From an uncultured Acetatifactor sp. (lineage in GTDB: Bacteria; Bacillota; Clostridia; Lachnospirales; Lachnospiraceae), in the NCBI GenBank assembly GCA_934402315.1, contig CAKRTS010000002.1, forward strand, positions 1-64,000: a DNA stretch of 64,000 nucleotides, given 5' to 3'. The notes under the pieces were generated by a model. The model made no database searches. It saw nothing but the letters and a program-made list of their open reading frames with translations, and had not been told where the DNA came from. The position numbers and the translations under genes are program-made. Positions 8,275 through 16,588 of this stretch are shown piece by piece. Each line of letters starts with the position of its first letter. Within the stretch, counting starts at the first letter, position 1.

Positions 8275-9015
8275 TTACACCCCTCCATCTACGCGAATAA
8301 CCTGTGCAGTCATATAGCTTGAAAGGTCACTTCCAAGAAAAGCTATGACATTCGCCACCTCTTTAGAATTTCCCATGCGCTTCATTATGACTCTTGAAAG
8401 CATTTCTTTCTTTAAATCCTCACCTATTTCGGCACCCATATCAGTAGCAATCATTCCGGGTGCTACTACATTTACACGTATATTATTGTCCGCCACTTCT
8501 CTTGCCAGATTTTTCATTGCGCCTATTAATGCTGACTTGCTGGCAGCATATCCATACTGTGCTGGTGTTCCGTCTAATCCGGCAATGGATGAAACATAAA
8601 TAATACTTCCTTTATTCTTACGAATCATCAATCTTGTAACATATTGCGTAAGTAAGGTCACCGCAAAGAAATTTGTATTCATAACATCACGCATACCCTC
8701 TATACTACTCATAGGAAAAGAAGTCTTGTCTCCTACAATTCCAGCAATATTAGCAAGCACATCTACATCTTTCTTTTGCTTTCTAATTAATTGAATCGCC
8801 AGTTTTACCTCTTCGTCATTCGTAACATCAAAATATACCGGCCATATTTCAACTCCATATTTTTCGGCGACAGATTGCATATCCTTTTCAAAGTTGTCAT
8901 CCTGTCTCCTTGCACACGCCCATATATTGGCCCCATACTGCGCAAAAACTTCGACTGTGGCTCTTCCGATACCACGTTTTGCTCCTGTTATTATTGCGTT
9001 TTTGCCATCTAACAT
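8275..9015 (-). CDS. Short-chain dehydrogenase/reductase, FabG-like (paralogue)
   Basis: A 246-residue classical SDR with TGAKRGIGRA, an ANIAG variant of the NNAG motif, catalytic VSSIAG, YAASK and the terminal VDGGV. It shares many positions with the SDR at 5648-6409 and is probably its duplicate with altered specificity. Its stop codon is followed after one base by the transketolase start, and it is 18 bases downstream of the dehydrogenase gene, so the genes are one transcript. Likely role: reduction of a beta-keto or alpha-hydroxy-ketone intermediate on an acyl carrier or sugar. Substrate not determined. Confidence 0.85.
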   Translation of the reverse strand: MLDGKNAIITGAKRGIGRATVEVFAQYGANIWACARRQDDNFEKDMQSVAEKYGVEIWPVYFDVTNDEEVKLAIQLIRKQKKDVDVLANIAGIVGDKTSFPMSSIEGMRDVMNTNFFAVTLLTQYVTRLMIRKNKGSIIYVSSIAGLDGTPAQYGYAASKSALIGAMKNLAREVADNNIRVNVVAPGMIATDMGAEIGEDLKKEMLSRVIMKRMGNSKEVANVIAFLGSDLSSYMTAQVIRVDGGV

Positions 9016-9033
9016 TTTTTTACACTCACCACC

Positions 9034-9987
9034 TTATAATTGGCTTAGTATTCCCCGAACTTTCTCAACTGCATCAAAAAATCCCCTGTATTCATCTGGA
9101 GTCCATTTCTCACGAATACGTTGCTGTACGCCACCAGGTCCAATTACTGATGGAACTGATAAAGATACATCTCTGACGCCATGCTCTCCCATCAGCCGCG
9201 AACTGACAGAAGCAATCGTAGGTCTCTGGTTAATAATTGCATCCGCTATAAAGCAAACACTGGTTGCAATTCCATAATGTGTTTTTCCCTTTGCTTTTAT
9301 TATTTCTGTTCCCATAACACGGGTCTTTTCAGCAATTCGTTTTTTTATCTTATCATTCCATTCAAGCTGAACTTCTTGGCAATATTCCTCAATCGGGATG
9401 CCACTTACTACCAGTTTACTCCATACCGGCACCTGATTATCTCCATGCTCTCCTACCAAATAACCATTTATAACACCGGTACTTAAGTCCAAATAATCAG
9501 CCACACATCTGATAAATCTAGAAGTGTCCAGAATACAACCAGAGCCAAACACCATACCATCTGGAAGGTTCATCCATTCGCTAACCTTTTGCGTCAAGAT
9601 ATCTACAGGATTGGATACTATTAAAATGCAACCTCTAGTATAGTATCTTTTTATTGAGTCAATTACAGACTTCATAATCTTTGTATTTTCACTTGCCATA
9701 TCCAATCTGGTTTCCCCAGGCTTTCTATTACGTCCTGCTGTGATAATAATCAGATCGCTATCAGCGCAATCCGAGTAATCACCTGCATATAAGTCTGCTG
9801 TTCCCATACTTGGGATCCCATGTCGAATGTCATAAGCTTCACCCGCACATTTTCCTTTATCTATATCAATAAGAACTATTTCCCGCGCAACATCACGTAA
9901 TGCCAAGGCATACGCTATAGACGAACCTACGAAACCTGCTCCTATGATAACAACTTTTCGGTTGCCAATTTTATAAATCTGTTTCAT
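9034..9987 (-). CDS. Lactate/malate-type 2-hydroxyacid dehydrogenase
   Basis: A 317-residue member of the LDH/MDH superfamily with GAGFVGSSIAY (NAD), IDIDKGKC, SNPVDILT, GSGCILDTSRF and the catalytic GEHGDNQVPVWS. The substrate-specificity residue differs from lactate dehydrogenases: the usual Asn-Gln-Lys-Pro-Gly is Asn-Arg88-Lys-Pro-Gly here, so Arg replaces the Gln that selects pyruvate. Arg at this place is known from malate dehydrogenases and from the classic Q102R switch, so oxaloacetate or another carboxyl-bearing 2-keto acid is the more likely substrate. An LDH in the middle of a polysaccharide operon is itself unusual; it may supply a hydroxyacid for the nearby acyl ligase and ACP. 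Confidence 0.85.
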   Translation of the reverse strand: MKQIYKIGNRKVVIIGAGFVGSSIAYALALRDVAREIVLIDIDKGKCAGEAYDIRHGIPSMGTADLYAGDYSDCADSDLIIITAGRNRKPGETRLDMASENTKIMKSVIDSIKRYYTRGCILIVSNPVDILTQKVSEWMNLPDGMVFGSGCILDTSRFIRCVADYLDLSTGVINGYLVGEHGDNQVPVWSKLVVSGIPIEEYCQEVQLEWNDKIKKRIAEKTRVMGTEIIKAKGKTHYGIATSVCFIADAIINQRPTIASVSSRLMGEHGVRDVSLSVPSVIGPGGVQQRIREKWTPDEYRGFFDAVEKVRGILSQL

Positions 9988-10005
9988 TTGCTCACCACTC
10001 CAATG

Positions 10006-11244
10006 TTATATGTTTACTTTGATGGTTCTGGTAAGTCTTTCAACGAGATTATATCCATCCCAGATAAAATCAAAATCCATTGTTTTTCCAATAGGGACAA
10101 CACGATCTACTCCCTTTATACCAGAAACTAACAACGGCATAATAGCTTTTTTTTCACCCAGAAAACCAATTGTCTGGCAATGTGTGTTATTACAAAAGTC
10201 ATGGATTTCAAGAATATCATCACAGTCAAACTCAAAAAAGAATCCTGAATTGTCTTTGAGTTCCATTAATTCAGGCTTCACTTCTGGCACATTAACTCTG
10301 ACAATATAATTATCTTCATGTTTCTCAATATGAGTTCCTTCCTTTGCTGCCGCCACAAGATAACTGCTCGTCAACTTATTGATACCCATAATCGGTTGGA
10401 ACTGATATTTCCTCTTAACTAAGTCATGCTCGAATTTCCAAAATAATTCTTTCGCTTCTTTCTTCTTTTCACCCATCCATACAACCAATCTAGGACTCGT
10501 ACATGCATTTTGATCAGACAAATACGTATCGTTATAAAATTCCTCAGCCAACCGCTCTTTATCACTAACTGTCAAATATTTTTCACTGTCTATTACTGCT
10601 AAAGAATATCTATCTGCAAATGCAATTTCCCCTGCCCTAGGCCCAAGTGGTGATTTTCTGATTTCCGCAATTGTATTGTCGCCGCCCCAAATAATACGGG
10701 TATCAGCCAAGGAAGAAAACAAGTCATTCACCCTCTGATCTCTTCCATATCTTACCAGACAAATATATTTTTTCATATCAGGGTATTCTTCTAAAACTTC
10801 ATTGATTGCCCTGTTAATAATTGAAACCTGCGGAAAATCCTTCGATGGAATACGTACAACATTAGCATTTCCGGTCAATAGTCCAGTCAGCAGAGAATAT
10901 GCATAGTTCACAGGAACGTTTGATGGCGCAATATGAAATGCAACTCCTCTTCCGATTTTGATGTCTGAGTTTTCATCTTCAAAGCGCTCCTTAAGTGCGA
11001 GCACAGAAGATTTTCGCATCCAGAATCCCAGTGTTATAACATCAGGATATGCCTTTGCTTCACGCGACTTCATCAATGTCTTTGACAATGCATTCAAAAA
11101 ATCAACAACGCTATCATCAAAAGGATGCTTTGGACATGTTTCATTTAAAGATGCAACGATTTCATCGTTGCCAACTAAATAAGTAACTTCTTTTAATACT
11201 TCTTCCATATCCATATTAGTTAAATTTAGCTGCATAAGTGTCAC
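10006..11244 (-). CDS. LuxC-like acyl-CoA/acyl-protein reductase
   Basis: LuxC-family proteins reduce an activated acyl group to an aldehyde with NADPH, through an acyl-cysteine. The 412-residue protein shows the family blocks APSNVPVNYAYS and LLTGNANVVRIPSKDF (cofactor region), IIWGGDNTI, and QNACTSPR with the expected catalytic Cys. It overlaps the LuxE-like gene upstream by 29 bases, so the two are translationally coupled as in luminescent bacteria. Here, however, no luciferase is present. The start is a GTG four bases after AAGGGGG; an ATG nine bases inside is an alternative. The aldehyde could be the acceptor for the transketolase encoded downstream, but this is inference. Confidence 0.85.
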   Translation of the reverse strand: MTLMQLNLTNMDMEEVLKEVTYLVGNDEIVASLNETCPKHPFDDSVVDFLNALSKTLMKSREAKAYPDVITLGFWMRKSSVLALKERFEDENSDIKIGRGVAFHIAPSNVPVNYAYSLLTGLLTGNANVVRIPSKDFPQVSIINRAINEVLEEYPDMKKYICLVRYGRDQRVNDLFSSLADTRIIWGGDNTIAEIRKSPLGPRAGEIAFADRYSLAVIDSEKYLTVSDKERLAEEFYNDTYLSDQNACTSPRLVVWMGEKKKEAKELFWKFEHDLVKRKYQFQPIMGINKLTSSYLVAAAKEGTHIEKHEDNYIVRVNVPEVKPELMELKDNSGFFFEFDCDDILEIHDFCNNTHCQTIGFLGEKKAIMPLLVSGIKGVDRVVPIGKTMDFDFIWDGYNLVERLTRTIKVNI

Positions 11245-12307
11245 TGCACCCCCTTATTTCAGCATTTTTCAATCTGCCAAATATTTTAAAATACTTTCCT
11301 TTTCGTCCACATTTACAATCATCCTCGCCAAGCAACATTCCCTCATCTTCAGTAATCAACGAATGTCCTGGATAAGATTCCGGAATTGCGGAAACAACCT
11401 GAATAATCCCACGCTCACCTATTTTACATAAACCAAAATCTTCTGGTCTTCGAATCAATACATCTGAAAAAATACTCGCATGTAAATGTCCACATTCGCA
11501 CTGCATATAAATACAGCCTGTTTGCTCTACCATTCCATAGTAATCATGAATGTGCTCCAAACCGCATACATCTTTTAATCTATTATGAAATTCTTCCGGA
11601 CTAACCGCTTCACTTACAAGCTTTTTCCATCCACCGCCATGGACTAATACACCATTAGACAAATCAAATGTGATTCCTGCTTCTTTTAGACGAACCAACT
11701 CTTTGTAGAAGTGCTGCCATACCATAAAGGTAAAGCCGAACATAAAAATTCTCTGCCCCTGATATTTCTCCAAAAACTCCTTCAATCCTTCTACATCCAG
11801 ATGCATATCATCATCCAAAGCATATAGCTTTTTTGCACCAAAAATAGAGAATCCCAATATTCCTGCACCTCTAGCCGAAAACATAGCTCTGTTCTTCACC
11901 ACAGAAGGACAGTCCAGAATAATCATAGGCATTCTACTCGATCCGGTAAATTCGTTTACAATTTTAACCATCGTCTTTTGCTGATTTGAAGAGGTTATTT
12001 TATCAAGATATATTTTAGATACAGCCTGTCCTGACGTACCTGAAGATGTCATAGTCTTAACAACTTCGTCGTCTGGAACGCTTTTTAATGATAATTCCTT
12101 AAATAAACGTACCGGAAGAAAAGGGAGTTCACTATAATCCTCAATAGCCGTTTCGTCAAATCCGATACTTGTAAGCATCTGATCATATTCTTTGCAATTA
12201 ACTCTATGATGCTTTGTCAACTCAACTAATCGTTTGGTCAGAAGCGTTTTCTTTTGCTCTTTATCCAACGAATACGGAGCAATTCCTAATAATTCGTCAT
12301 ATGTCAT
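11216..12307 (-). CDS. LuxE/PaaK-like acyl-protein synthetase
   Basis: A 363-residue adenylate-forming enzyme of the LuxE group: ELPFLPVRLFKE near residue 40, the phosphate-binding loop MTSSGTSGQAVSK, GGGWKK, a YYGMVEQTG block and a Cys-rich stretch (CECGHLH and CKCGRKGK) that may bind zinc. In the lux fatty-acid reductase complex LuxE activates a fatty acid as AMP ester and hands it to LuxC. It is followed by and overlaps the LuxC-like gene, and lies five bases after the thioesterase gene. The gene order thioesterase-LuxE-LuxC mirrors LuxD-LuxE-LuxC, so a complete acid-to-aldehyde unit seems present. Confidence 0.83.
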   Translation of the reverse strand: MTYDELLGIAPYSLDKEQKKTLLTKRLVELTKHHRVNCKEYDQMLTSIGFDETAIEDYSELPFLPVRLFKELSLKSVPDDEVVKTMTSSGTSGQAVSKIYLDKITSSNQQKTMVKIVNEFTGSSRMPMIILDCPSVVKNRAMFSARGAGILGFSIFGAKKLYALDDDMHLDVEGLKEFLEKYQGQRIFMFGFTFMVWQHFYKELVRLKEAGITFDLSNGVLVHGGGWKKLVSEAVSPEEFHNRLKDVCGLEHIHDYYGMVEQTGCIYMQCECGHLHASIFSDVLIRRPEDFGLCKIGERGIIQVVSAIPESYPGHSLITEDEGMLLGEDDCKCGRKGKYFKIFGRLKNAEIRGCSDTYAAKFN

Positions 12308-12312
12308 ATGTT

Positions 12313-12999
12313 TTATACCAACCTCTTCTTTATTTCCTGCGACATTGCACAGAAATGTTCATTTATAAAAAAATGGTTTCCTGTATATCTTATAAAATCT
12401 ATTATTTCAAAATATTTATTCCAGTTTTTCATATCCTCAAAAGGAGTATCATTCTCAGAATAAAATACAGTAGCAGGAATATCCGATTTTAATTTCAAAT
12501 TCTCAAATTTATACTTTCCAATAATGGAATAATCTGCACGATATATAGGCAGATACATTCGCCAAAAACTCTTATTGTCAATAAGTTTTTCGGGAACTGC
12601 ACCAAACTGTATCGTTCGAGCTTTCACAAAATCATCTTTTTCCTCATTATTATAATCCGCTAAAGTTGCCTTTGTCCGAGGCTCATGTGCTGCCAAAAAA
12701 ACATGCACAGGCAAAGGCATTTTTTCATCAATCAATTTCCGCAATACCTCTATTGCAGAGATACATCCCATACTATACCCCATAATCGCATATAGACTAT
12801 TGCACTCTATTTCCCCTCTGATTTGGGTCAACATATCGTCTGCCAATCCATCAAAATCCAAATAGAATGGGGATCTATGTCTCTTGCCATGACCTGAATA
12901 CTCAGGCGCAATAAGTTCAACATCGGGAAGTAATTCTTTCTTTAATTGATCATAAAATGAAGAATTACCGCCAGCATAAGTAAAACAAATCAGTTTCAT
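12313..12999 (-). CDS. Type II thioesterase-like alpha/beta hydrolase
   Basis: The 228-residue protein begins with the KLICFTYAGGNSSFY motif typical of type II thioesterases from peptide and polyketide clusters. It has the nucleophile elbow GYSMG, an Asp in SENDTPF and a late His in GNHFFINEH, giving a full Ser-Asp-His triad. It would release an acyl group from the phosphopantetheine arm of the ACP encoded two genes upstream, either as editing or as delivery of the free acid to the LuxE-like synthetase next door. It lies between the AMP-ligase (19 bases) and LuxE genes. Confidence 0.87.
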   Translation of the reverse strand: MKLICFTYAGGNSSFYDQLKKELLPDVELIAPEYSGHGKRHRSPFYLDFDGLADDMLTQIRGEIECNSLYAIMGYSMGCISAIEVLRKLIDEKMPLPVHVFLAAHEPRTKATLADYNNEEKDDFVKARTIQFGAVPEKLIDNKSFWRMYLPIYRADYSIIGKYKFENLKLKSDIPATVFYSENDTPFEDMKNWNKYFEIIDFIRYTGNHFFINEHFCAMSQEIKKRLV

Positions 13000-13018
13000 A
13001 GACCCCTCTCTTTAAGAA

Positions 13019-14428
13019 TTACTCATAATACTTTGTTAGTTCTTTGTAAAGTGTCTTACCAGCATCATTCTTTGGAATTTCGTCGATAACAATTATTTTA
13101 AACGCAGCAGGATTAAGCTTTGTCTTATACACTACAAACTCTCTTACTTCTTCTGCTTTTGTCTCATCTGTAACAAAGATGTACATATGATCGTCAACTC
13201 CGGCACACGCACAATCAATTCCAGTAAACTTGCCTTTGATTAATCGATCCATTTCATCTAGATTTACTCGGTTGCCATAAATCTTCAGGAACCTCTTTTT
13301 TCTGCCAACAATATAATAATAACCATCTTGATCAAACTGAGCCATATCTCCGGTTTGGAGAATTCCTCCACGCTCGTCACCCTTAATCAGATCGTCACCA
13401 CATTCAGCATAACCAAGGGTTACATTCTCACCCTCATATACTAACTCACCTGTCGTCAGAACTTCTGTTATCTCATTGCCATCCACATCAATCAGTTTAA
13501 ACTTCCCTCCTGGAATAGCAATACCCATAGACCCACATTTTTCAACAGCCTTCTCGGCAGGTAGATATCCCATTCTCGCCGTAGCCTCGCACTGTCCATA
13601 CATAACGATAAACCGTTTTGCATTATTCGCGGCATATTCTGCAAACTTTGCATGCAATTCGGGAATCAATTTACCGCCAGCCTGTGTCATATATCTAAGC
13701 GAAGGAAGCTGCATGCGATAGAACCTAAGTCTGTCCAGCATTTCATAGGTATAAGGAACGCCGCCAAAAGACGTTGCACCTTCATTCTTAAAAAAAGACC
13801 AGAATTCCTTTTGCATCAAGCCCTTATCAGTCACCAGAATTGTTGCGCCCACAAGCAAATGACTGTTAATAATGGAAAGACCATAAGTATAGTTCATGGG
13901 TAATGTTGTAATTGGTTTCTCTGTCTCATCCAGTTCCAAATACTGAACAATTGACTGTGCATTTGCTAATACATTTCTATAACTTTGACGCACAAATTTA
14001 GGGCTGCCTGTAGATCCTGATGTTGTAAGCATCAAACATAACTCCGGATAAAGTTCATATTCTTTATCATAAAGTGTCTTTAAAAGAGTATACCCATATG
14101 CTGAATATACAGTCTGCATATTTTCAAACTCACAAGCCTGCTCCGTAGGAACCCACAAGTAGGAAGGATTATAACTATTTAGGAGATTATTTAGCAATTC
14201 CCTTTCAAGATGTGCATTTAATAAAACCGGTGCAACGCCGTTTTGAACAAAAGCAGTATATCCGACAATCGATCCGATTGAATTTGTGCAAAGGCAAAAT
14301 GCCAGACAACGGCGATTAATCGTTTCAAATAGTTTGTCATTTTCTACATGTAATTCACCGTATGTCAAAACAGTACCTAATTCATCTTTTACAGCAATAT
14401 TGTTTTGATTTTTGTCAAAATCCCACAT
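13019..14428 (-). CDS. AMP-forming acyl/aminoacyl-ACP ligase
   Basis: A 469-residue member of the ANL superfamily. Core motifs are visible: LTTSGSTGSPK (phosphate loop), MYGQCEATARM, TGDMAQFDQDGY, GRKKRFLKIYGNRV and PKNDAGKTLY with the catalytic Lys. The protein is shorter than fatty acyl-CoA ligases and closest in style to stand-alone ligases that load small acids on carrier proteins (DltA-like). It is directly downstream of the ACP gene (14-base gap), which makes that ACP the likely acceptor. The acid activated (hydroxy-, amino- or short fatty acid) cannot be read from the sequence. Confidence 0.87.
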   Translation of the reverse strand: MWDFDKNQNNIAVKDELGTVLTYGELHVENDKLFETINRRCLAFCLCTNSIGSIVGYTAFVQNGVAPVLLNAHLERELLNNLLNSYNPSYLWVPTEQACEFENMQTVYSAYGYTLLKTLYDKEYELYPELCLMLTTSGSTGSPKFVRQSYRNVLANAQSIVQYLELDETEKPITTLPMNYTYGLSIINSHLLVGATILVTDKGLMQKEFWSFFKNEGATSFGGVPYTYEMLDRLRFYRMQLPSLRYMTQAGGKLIPELHAKFAEYAANNAKRFIVMYGQCEATARMGYLPAEKAVEKCGSMGIAIPGGKFKLIDVDGNEITEVLTTGELVYEGENVTLGYAECGDDLIKGDERGGILQTGDMAQFDQDGYYYIVGRKKRFLKIYGNRVNLDEMDRLIKGKFTGIDCACAGVDDHMYIFVTDETKAEEVREFVVYKTKLNPAAFKIIVIDEIPKNDAGKTLYKELTKYYE

Positions 14429-14442
14429 TTTCCTGCCACTCC

Positions 14443-14688
14443 TTAGAATTCAATTCCATAATTGGATGCGAGGATTTCCTTGCCTTTTTCAAACGAGCTC
14501 AAGTCAATAATGTCATCTGTGTCCATCATTATATCAAAAGCATCCTCAATTGCAGCCACAAGACCCATATGCCCAACTGAATCCCAACTTGCGACCTGCT
14601 GATACTCTAATCCTGCCAACTGCTCCTTTGTAATTTCTAATGACTCACAAAATGCCTGTTCATACTTTTCTAAATTTGTCATGTTCAT
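14443..14688 (-). CDS. Acyl carrier protein
   Basis: An 81-residue acidic carrier protein with the phosphopantetheine site ASWDSVGHM (Asp-Ser-Val-Gly) and the helix that follows, VAAIEDAFDI, typical of stand-alone ACPs of modification pathways. It is first of the acyl module, 16 bases after the acetyltransferase gene, and followed closely by the ligase that probably loads it. A dedicated ACP and ligase indicate that the acyl group is taken from outside normal fatty acid synthesis. Confidence 0.9.
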   Translation of the reverse strand: MNMTNLEKYEQAFCESLEITKEQLAGLEYQQVASWDSVGHMGLVAAIEDAFDIMMDTDDIIDLSSFEKGKEILASNYGIEF

Positions 14689-14704
14689 TTACCTCTCTTC
14701 TATT

Positions 14705-15241
14705 TTATCTATACATCATCTTTCTGATTCGCTCTGTAGCCCGTTCAACCGCTTCTCTGGTATATGTGGCTTTTACCATCATGTGTCCATTATTATGAAG
14801 CTTAGGTTCATCCAATATACAGCCCAACTGTTTATTAAATCGGATTGCTCTTTCATTGTCTGCGAAAATATAACCTACTACCATATCCATGCCGAGATTT
14901 TCAAACGCAAATTTAAAAATAAGCATTTGTGCCTCAGTGCTCTGAAACGCATTTCCTTTTATAGCAAGTCTTCCCGATTCACAGCAATTGCCGACTATAT
15001 CATATACAGAAATTGTGCCAATTCTATTACCGGCCTTATCCCAAACCACAAAAAAGTAATCGCCTTCCTTAGTCTTATGATTTTCGATCCACTGCCTCTG
15101 TTGCTCAATGGTATTATTTAAAGGCGGAAAGAATTTTGCGAACTCCGGGTCCAATCTAATATCCCTAGTAAACTCTGCATCCTCTATCGTTACCGATTTT
15201 AAATCCACAAATCTACCTTCAATCACTCCATCAAAATACAT
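14705..15241 (-). CDS. GNAT-family N-acyltransferase, RimL-like
   Basis: The 178-residue protein has GRFVDLKSVTIEDAEFTRDIR at the start and the acetyl-CoA region IGTISVYDIVGN, with YIFADNERAIRFNKQLG near the end, the common RimJ/RimL pattern. It follows the sugar aminotransferase, so it most likely acylates the 4-amino (or 3-amino) sugar nucleotide made by that enzyme; the acyl donor could be a CoA ester or the neighbouring ACP. A strong stem-loop lies just before its ribosome binding site (AAAGGAG). Confidence 0.75.
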   Translation of the reverse strand: MYFDGVIEGRFVDLKSVTIEDAEFTRDIRLDPEFAKFFPPLNNTIEQQRQWIENHKTKEGDYFFVVWDKAGNRIGTISVYDIVGNCCESGRLAIKGNAFQSTEAQMLIFKFAFENLGMDMVVGYIFADNERAIRFNKQLGCILDEPKLHNNGHMMVKATYTREAVERATERIRKMMYR

Positions 15242-15253
15242 ATTGCTCCTTTA

Positions 15254-15302
15254 ACATATACAGCCTGACCAGCATTCATTTAAGCCAATCAGGCTGCATA
15301 TT
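15254..15302 (-). promoter_or_regulatory. Stem-loop between aminotransferase and acetyltransferase genes
   Basis: The left arm ATATACAGCCTGA (from 15256) pairs with TCAGGCTGCATAT (to 15300) with one wobble, giving a stem of about 13 pairs with further pairing toward the loop. No T-run follows; the next bases lead into the ribosome binding site of the acetyltransferase gene. It may be an RNA processing or partial attenuation site. Confidence 0.5.
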
Positions 15303-15312
15303 TCCATTTATT

Positions 15313-16485
15313 TTACTTTAAGCTCTCGCCCTTTTTGATTTCCATTACATACTTAACCACTAATCCAGTAATATACTGCACATTCTCAAATGTCACACCC
15401 ATATGCATAGGAAGAGAAATAATATGCTCACTTGCAAATTCTGCCTTAGGGCAGGTACCCTTACCATATTCATACATACGATAGTCTGTGTTAGCTACAT
15501 AATGAACTCCCGGATAAACCTCGTTAGAGTTCAGATACATCATAAGACCATCTCTGTCTTTTACCATGATTTGATACAGGTGGCGAGAGGAAACACAGTC
15601 TTCCGGAATCTCTACAAGACCAATCTGCTCTGGGTACTTTGCAAACACTTCCGTATACCACTGGGCTAACGTTCTTCTATATGCATTATCCCGATCAAGA
15701 TGCGGCAACTGAGCAAGTGCAATACCAGCCATGATAGCATTTCCGTTATACTTATCACCAATATACTCAACATCATATTTCCACTTGTAAGTACCTTCTT
15801 TGTTTACTGTACGAGCATAGGTATCTTTGTTGATTCCAAGCCAAGCCTTCTTACGGAAGATTTCATCAAGTTTAGCATCGTCAGTACAAATCATACCGCT
15901 GTCTCCGGTAGGAAGATTCTTAACAGCCTGAAATGAATATACTGTAATGTCCGCATCGCCATTTGTTCCAGGAACAGTTCCATCCGCATAACGCGTTCCT
16001 GACATATGAGCTGCATCCAGAATTAATTTAAGATTATTCTCTTTGCAAATCTTAACTACTTCCTTAAAACTTCCAGTATTACCGCCAAATCCCACAAAAA
16101 TTACTGCACGAGTCTTATCAGTGATATGCTCCTTAATTGACTTGGGATCAAGACAAAGCGTGTCATCTACATCTGCAAATACTGCCTTAAGATTGCTCTT
16201 GGGAATTGCGTGATTGGTAGAAATGAATGTTAATGGTGTTGAGATAACCTCATCTCCATCAGCCCAACCATAAACTTCTTTAAGTGTATCTACAGCCATA
16301 TATAATCCAGCTGTGTTTGAATTAACATAATATGCACACTTATGTCCTGTATATTTCTTCCATGCTTCTTCAAACTCAACTGTCTTGAAGCCCATTCCGG
16401 TCCAGCCCTTTTCAAGGCACTCTCTGACCTGATCAAGACAAGCCTCAACATCAAAACTTGCTTTAAATAATTGTATTCCTGCCAT
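15313..16485 (-). CDS. DegT/DnrJ/EryC1-type sugar aminotransferase
   Basis: A 390-residue PLP enzyme of the class that aminates keto sugar nucleotides. It has GWTGMGFKTVEFEEAW near residue 27, CAYYVNSNTAGLY, STPLTFISTNHAI, the cofactor Asp in DAAHMSGTRY and the Schiff-base lysine in SFQAVKNLPTGDSG. Most relatives read SFH before that lysine; Gln replaces His here. It is the first gene after its own promoter and starts the acyl-sugar half of locus A. With rfbA nearby the substrate is probably a dTDP-4-keto (or 3-keto) 6-deoxy sugar, but a UDP sugar made by CapD and later acetylated by the PglD-like enzyme is possible. Confidence 0.88.
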   Translation of the reverse strand: MAGIQLFKASFDVEACLDQVRECLEKGWTGMGFKTVEFEEAWKKYTGHKCAYYVNSNTAGLYMAVDTLKEVYGWADGDEVISTPLTFISTNHAIPKSNLKAVFADVDDTLCLDPKSIKEHITDKTRAVIFVGFGGNTGSFKEVVKICKENNLKLILDAAHMSGTRYADGTVPGTNGDADITVYSFQAVKNLPTGDSGMICTDDAKLDEIFRKKAWLGINKDTYARTVNKEGTYKWKYDVEYIGDKYNGNAIMAGIALAQLPHLDRDNAYRRTLAQWYTEVFAKYPEQIGLVEIPEDCVSSRHLYQIMVKDRDGLMMYLNSNEVYPGVHYVANTDYRMYEYGKGTCPKAEFASEHIISLPMHMGVTFENVQYITGLVVKYVMEIKKGESLK

Positions 16486-16547
16486 CTTTTTTCTCCTTTA
16501 AAATTAAATTACTATCTTTGGCTCAATTACACCATAATTTAAAAATA

Positions 16548-16576
16548 ATTTTACGATAGCTCTTATCAATTTCCAA
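16548..16576 (-). promoter_or_regulatory. Promoter of the aminotransferase/acyl module
   Basis: On the minus strand TTGGAA (16571-16576) and TAAAAT (16548-16553) are separated by 17 bases, about 60 bases upstream of the aminotransferase start. It lies just after the stop of the HTH regulator gene. Confidence 0.6.
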
Positions 16577-16587
16577 CCGACGATTGG
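16573..16587. promoter_or_regulatory. Palindrome overlapping the -35 box (operator candidate)
   Basis: CCAACCG-A-CGATTGG is a 15-base palindrome with one mismatch. It overlaps the -35 box of the aminotransferase promoter and ends one base from the stop codon of the HTH gene. A one-base centre and no T-run make a terminator unlikely; a dimeric repressor site is a better guess. Confidence 0.4.
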
Positions 16588-16588
16588 T

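Noticed and set aside
10006..12307. LuxC/LuxE as signs of bioluminescence
   Set aside because: No luxA/luxB luciferase genes are present; the context is sugar and acyl modification.
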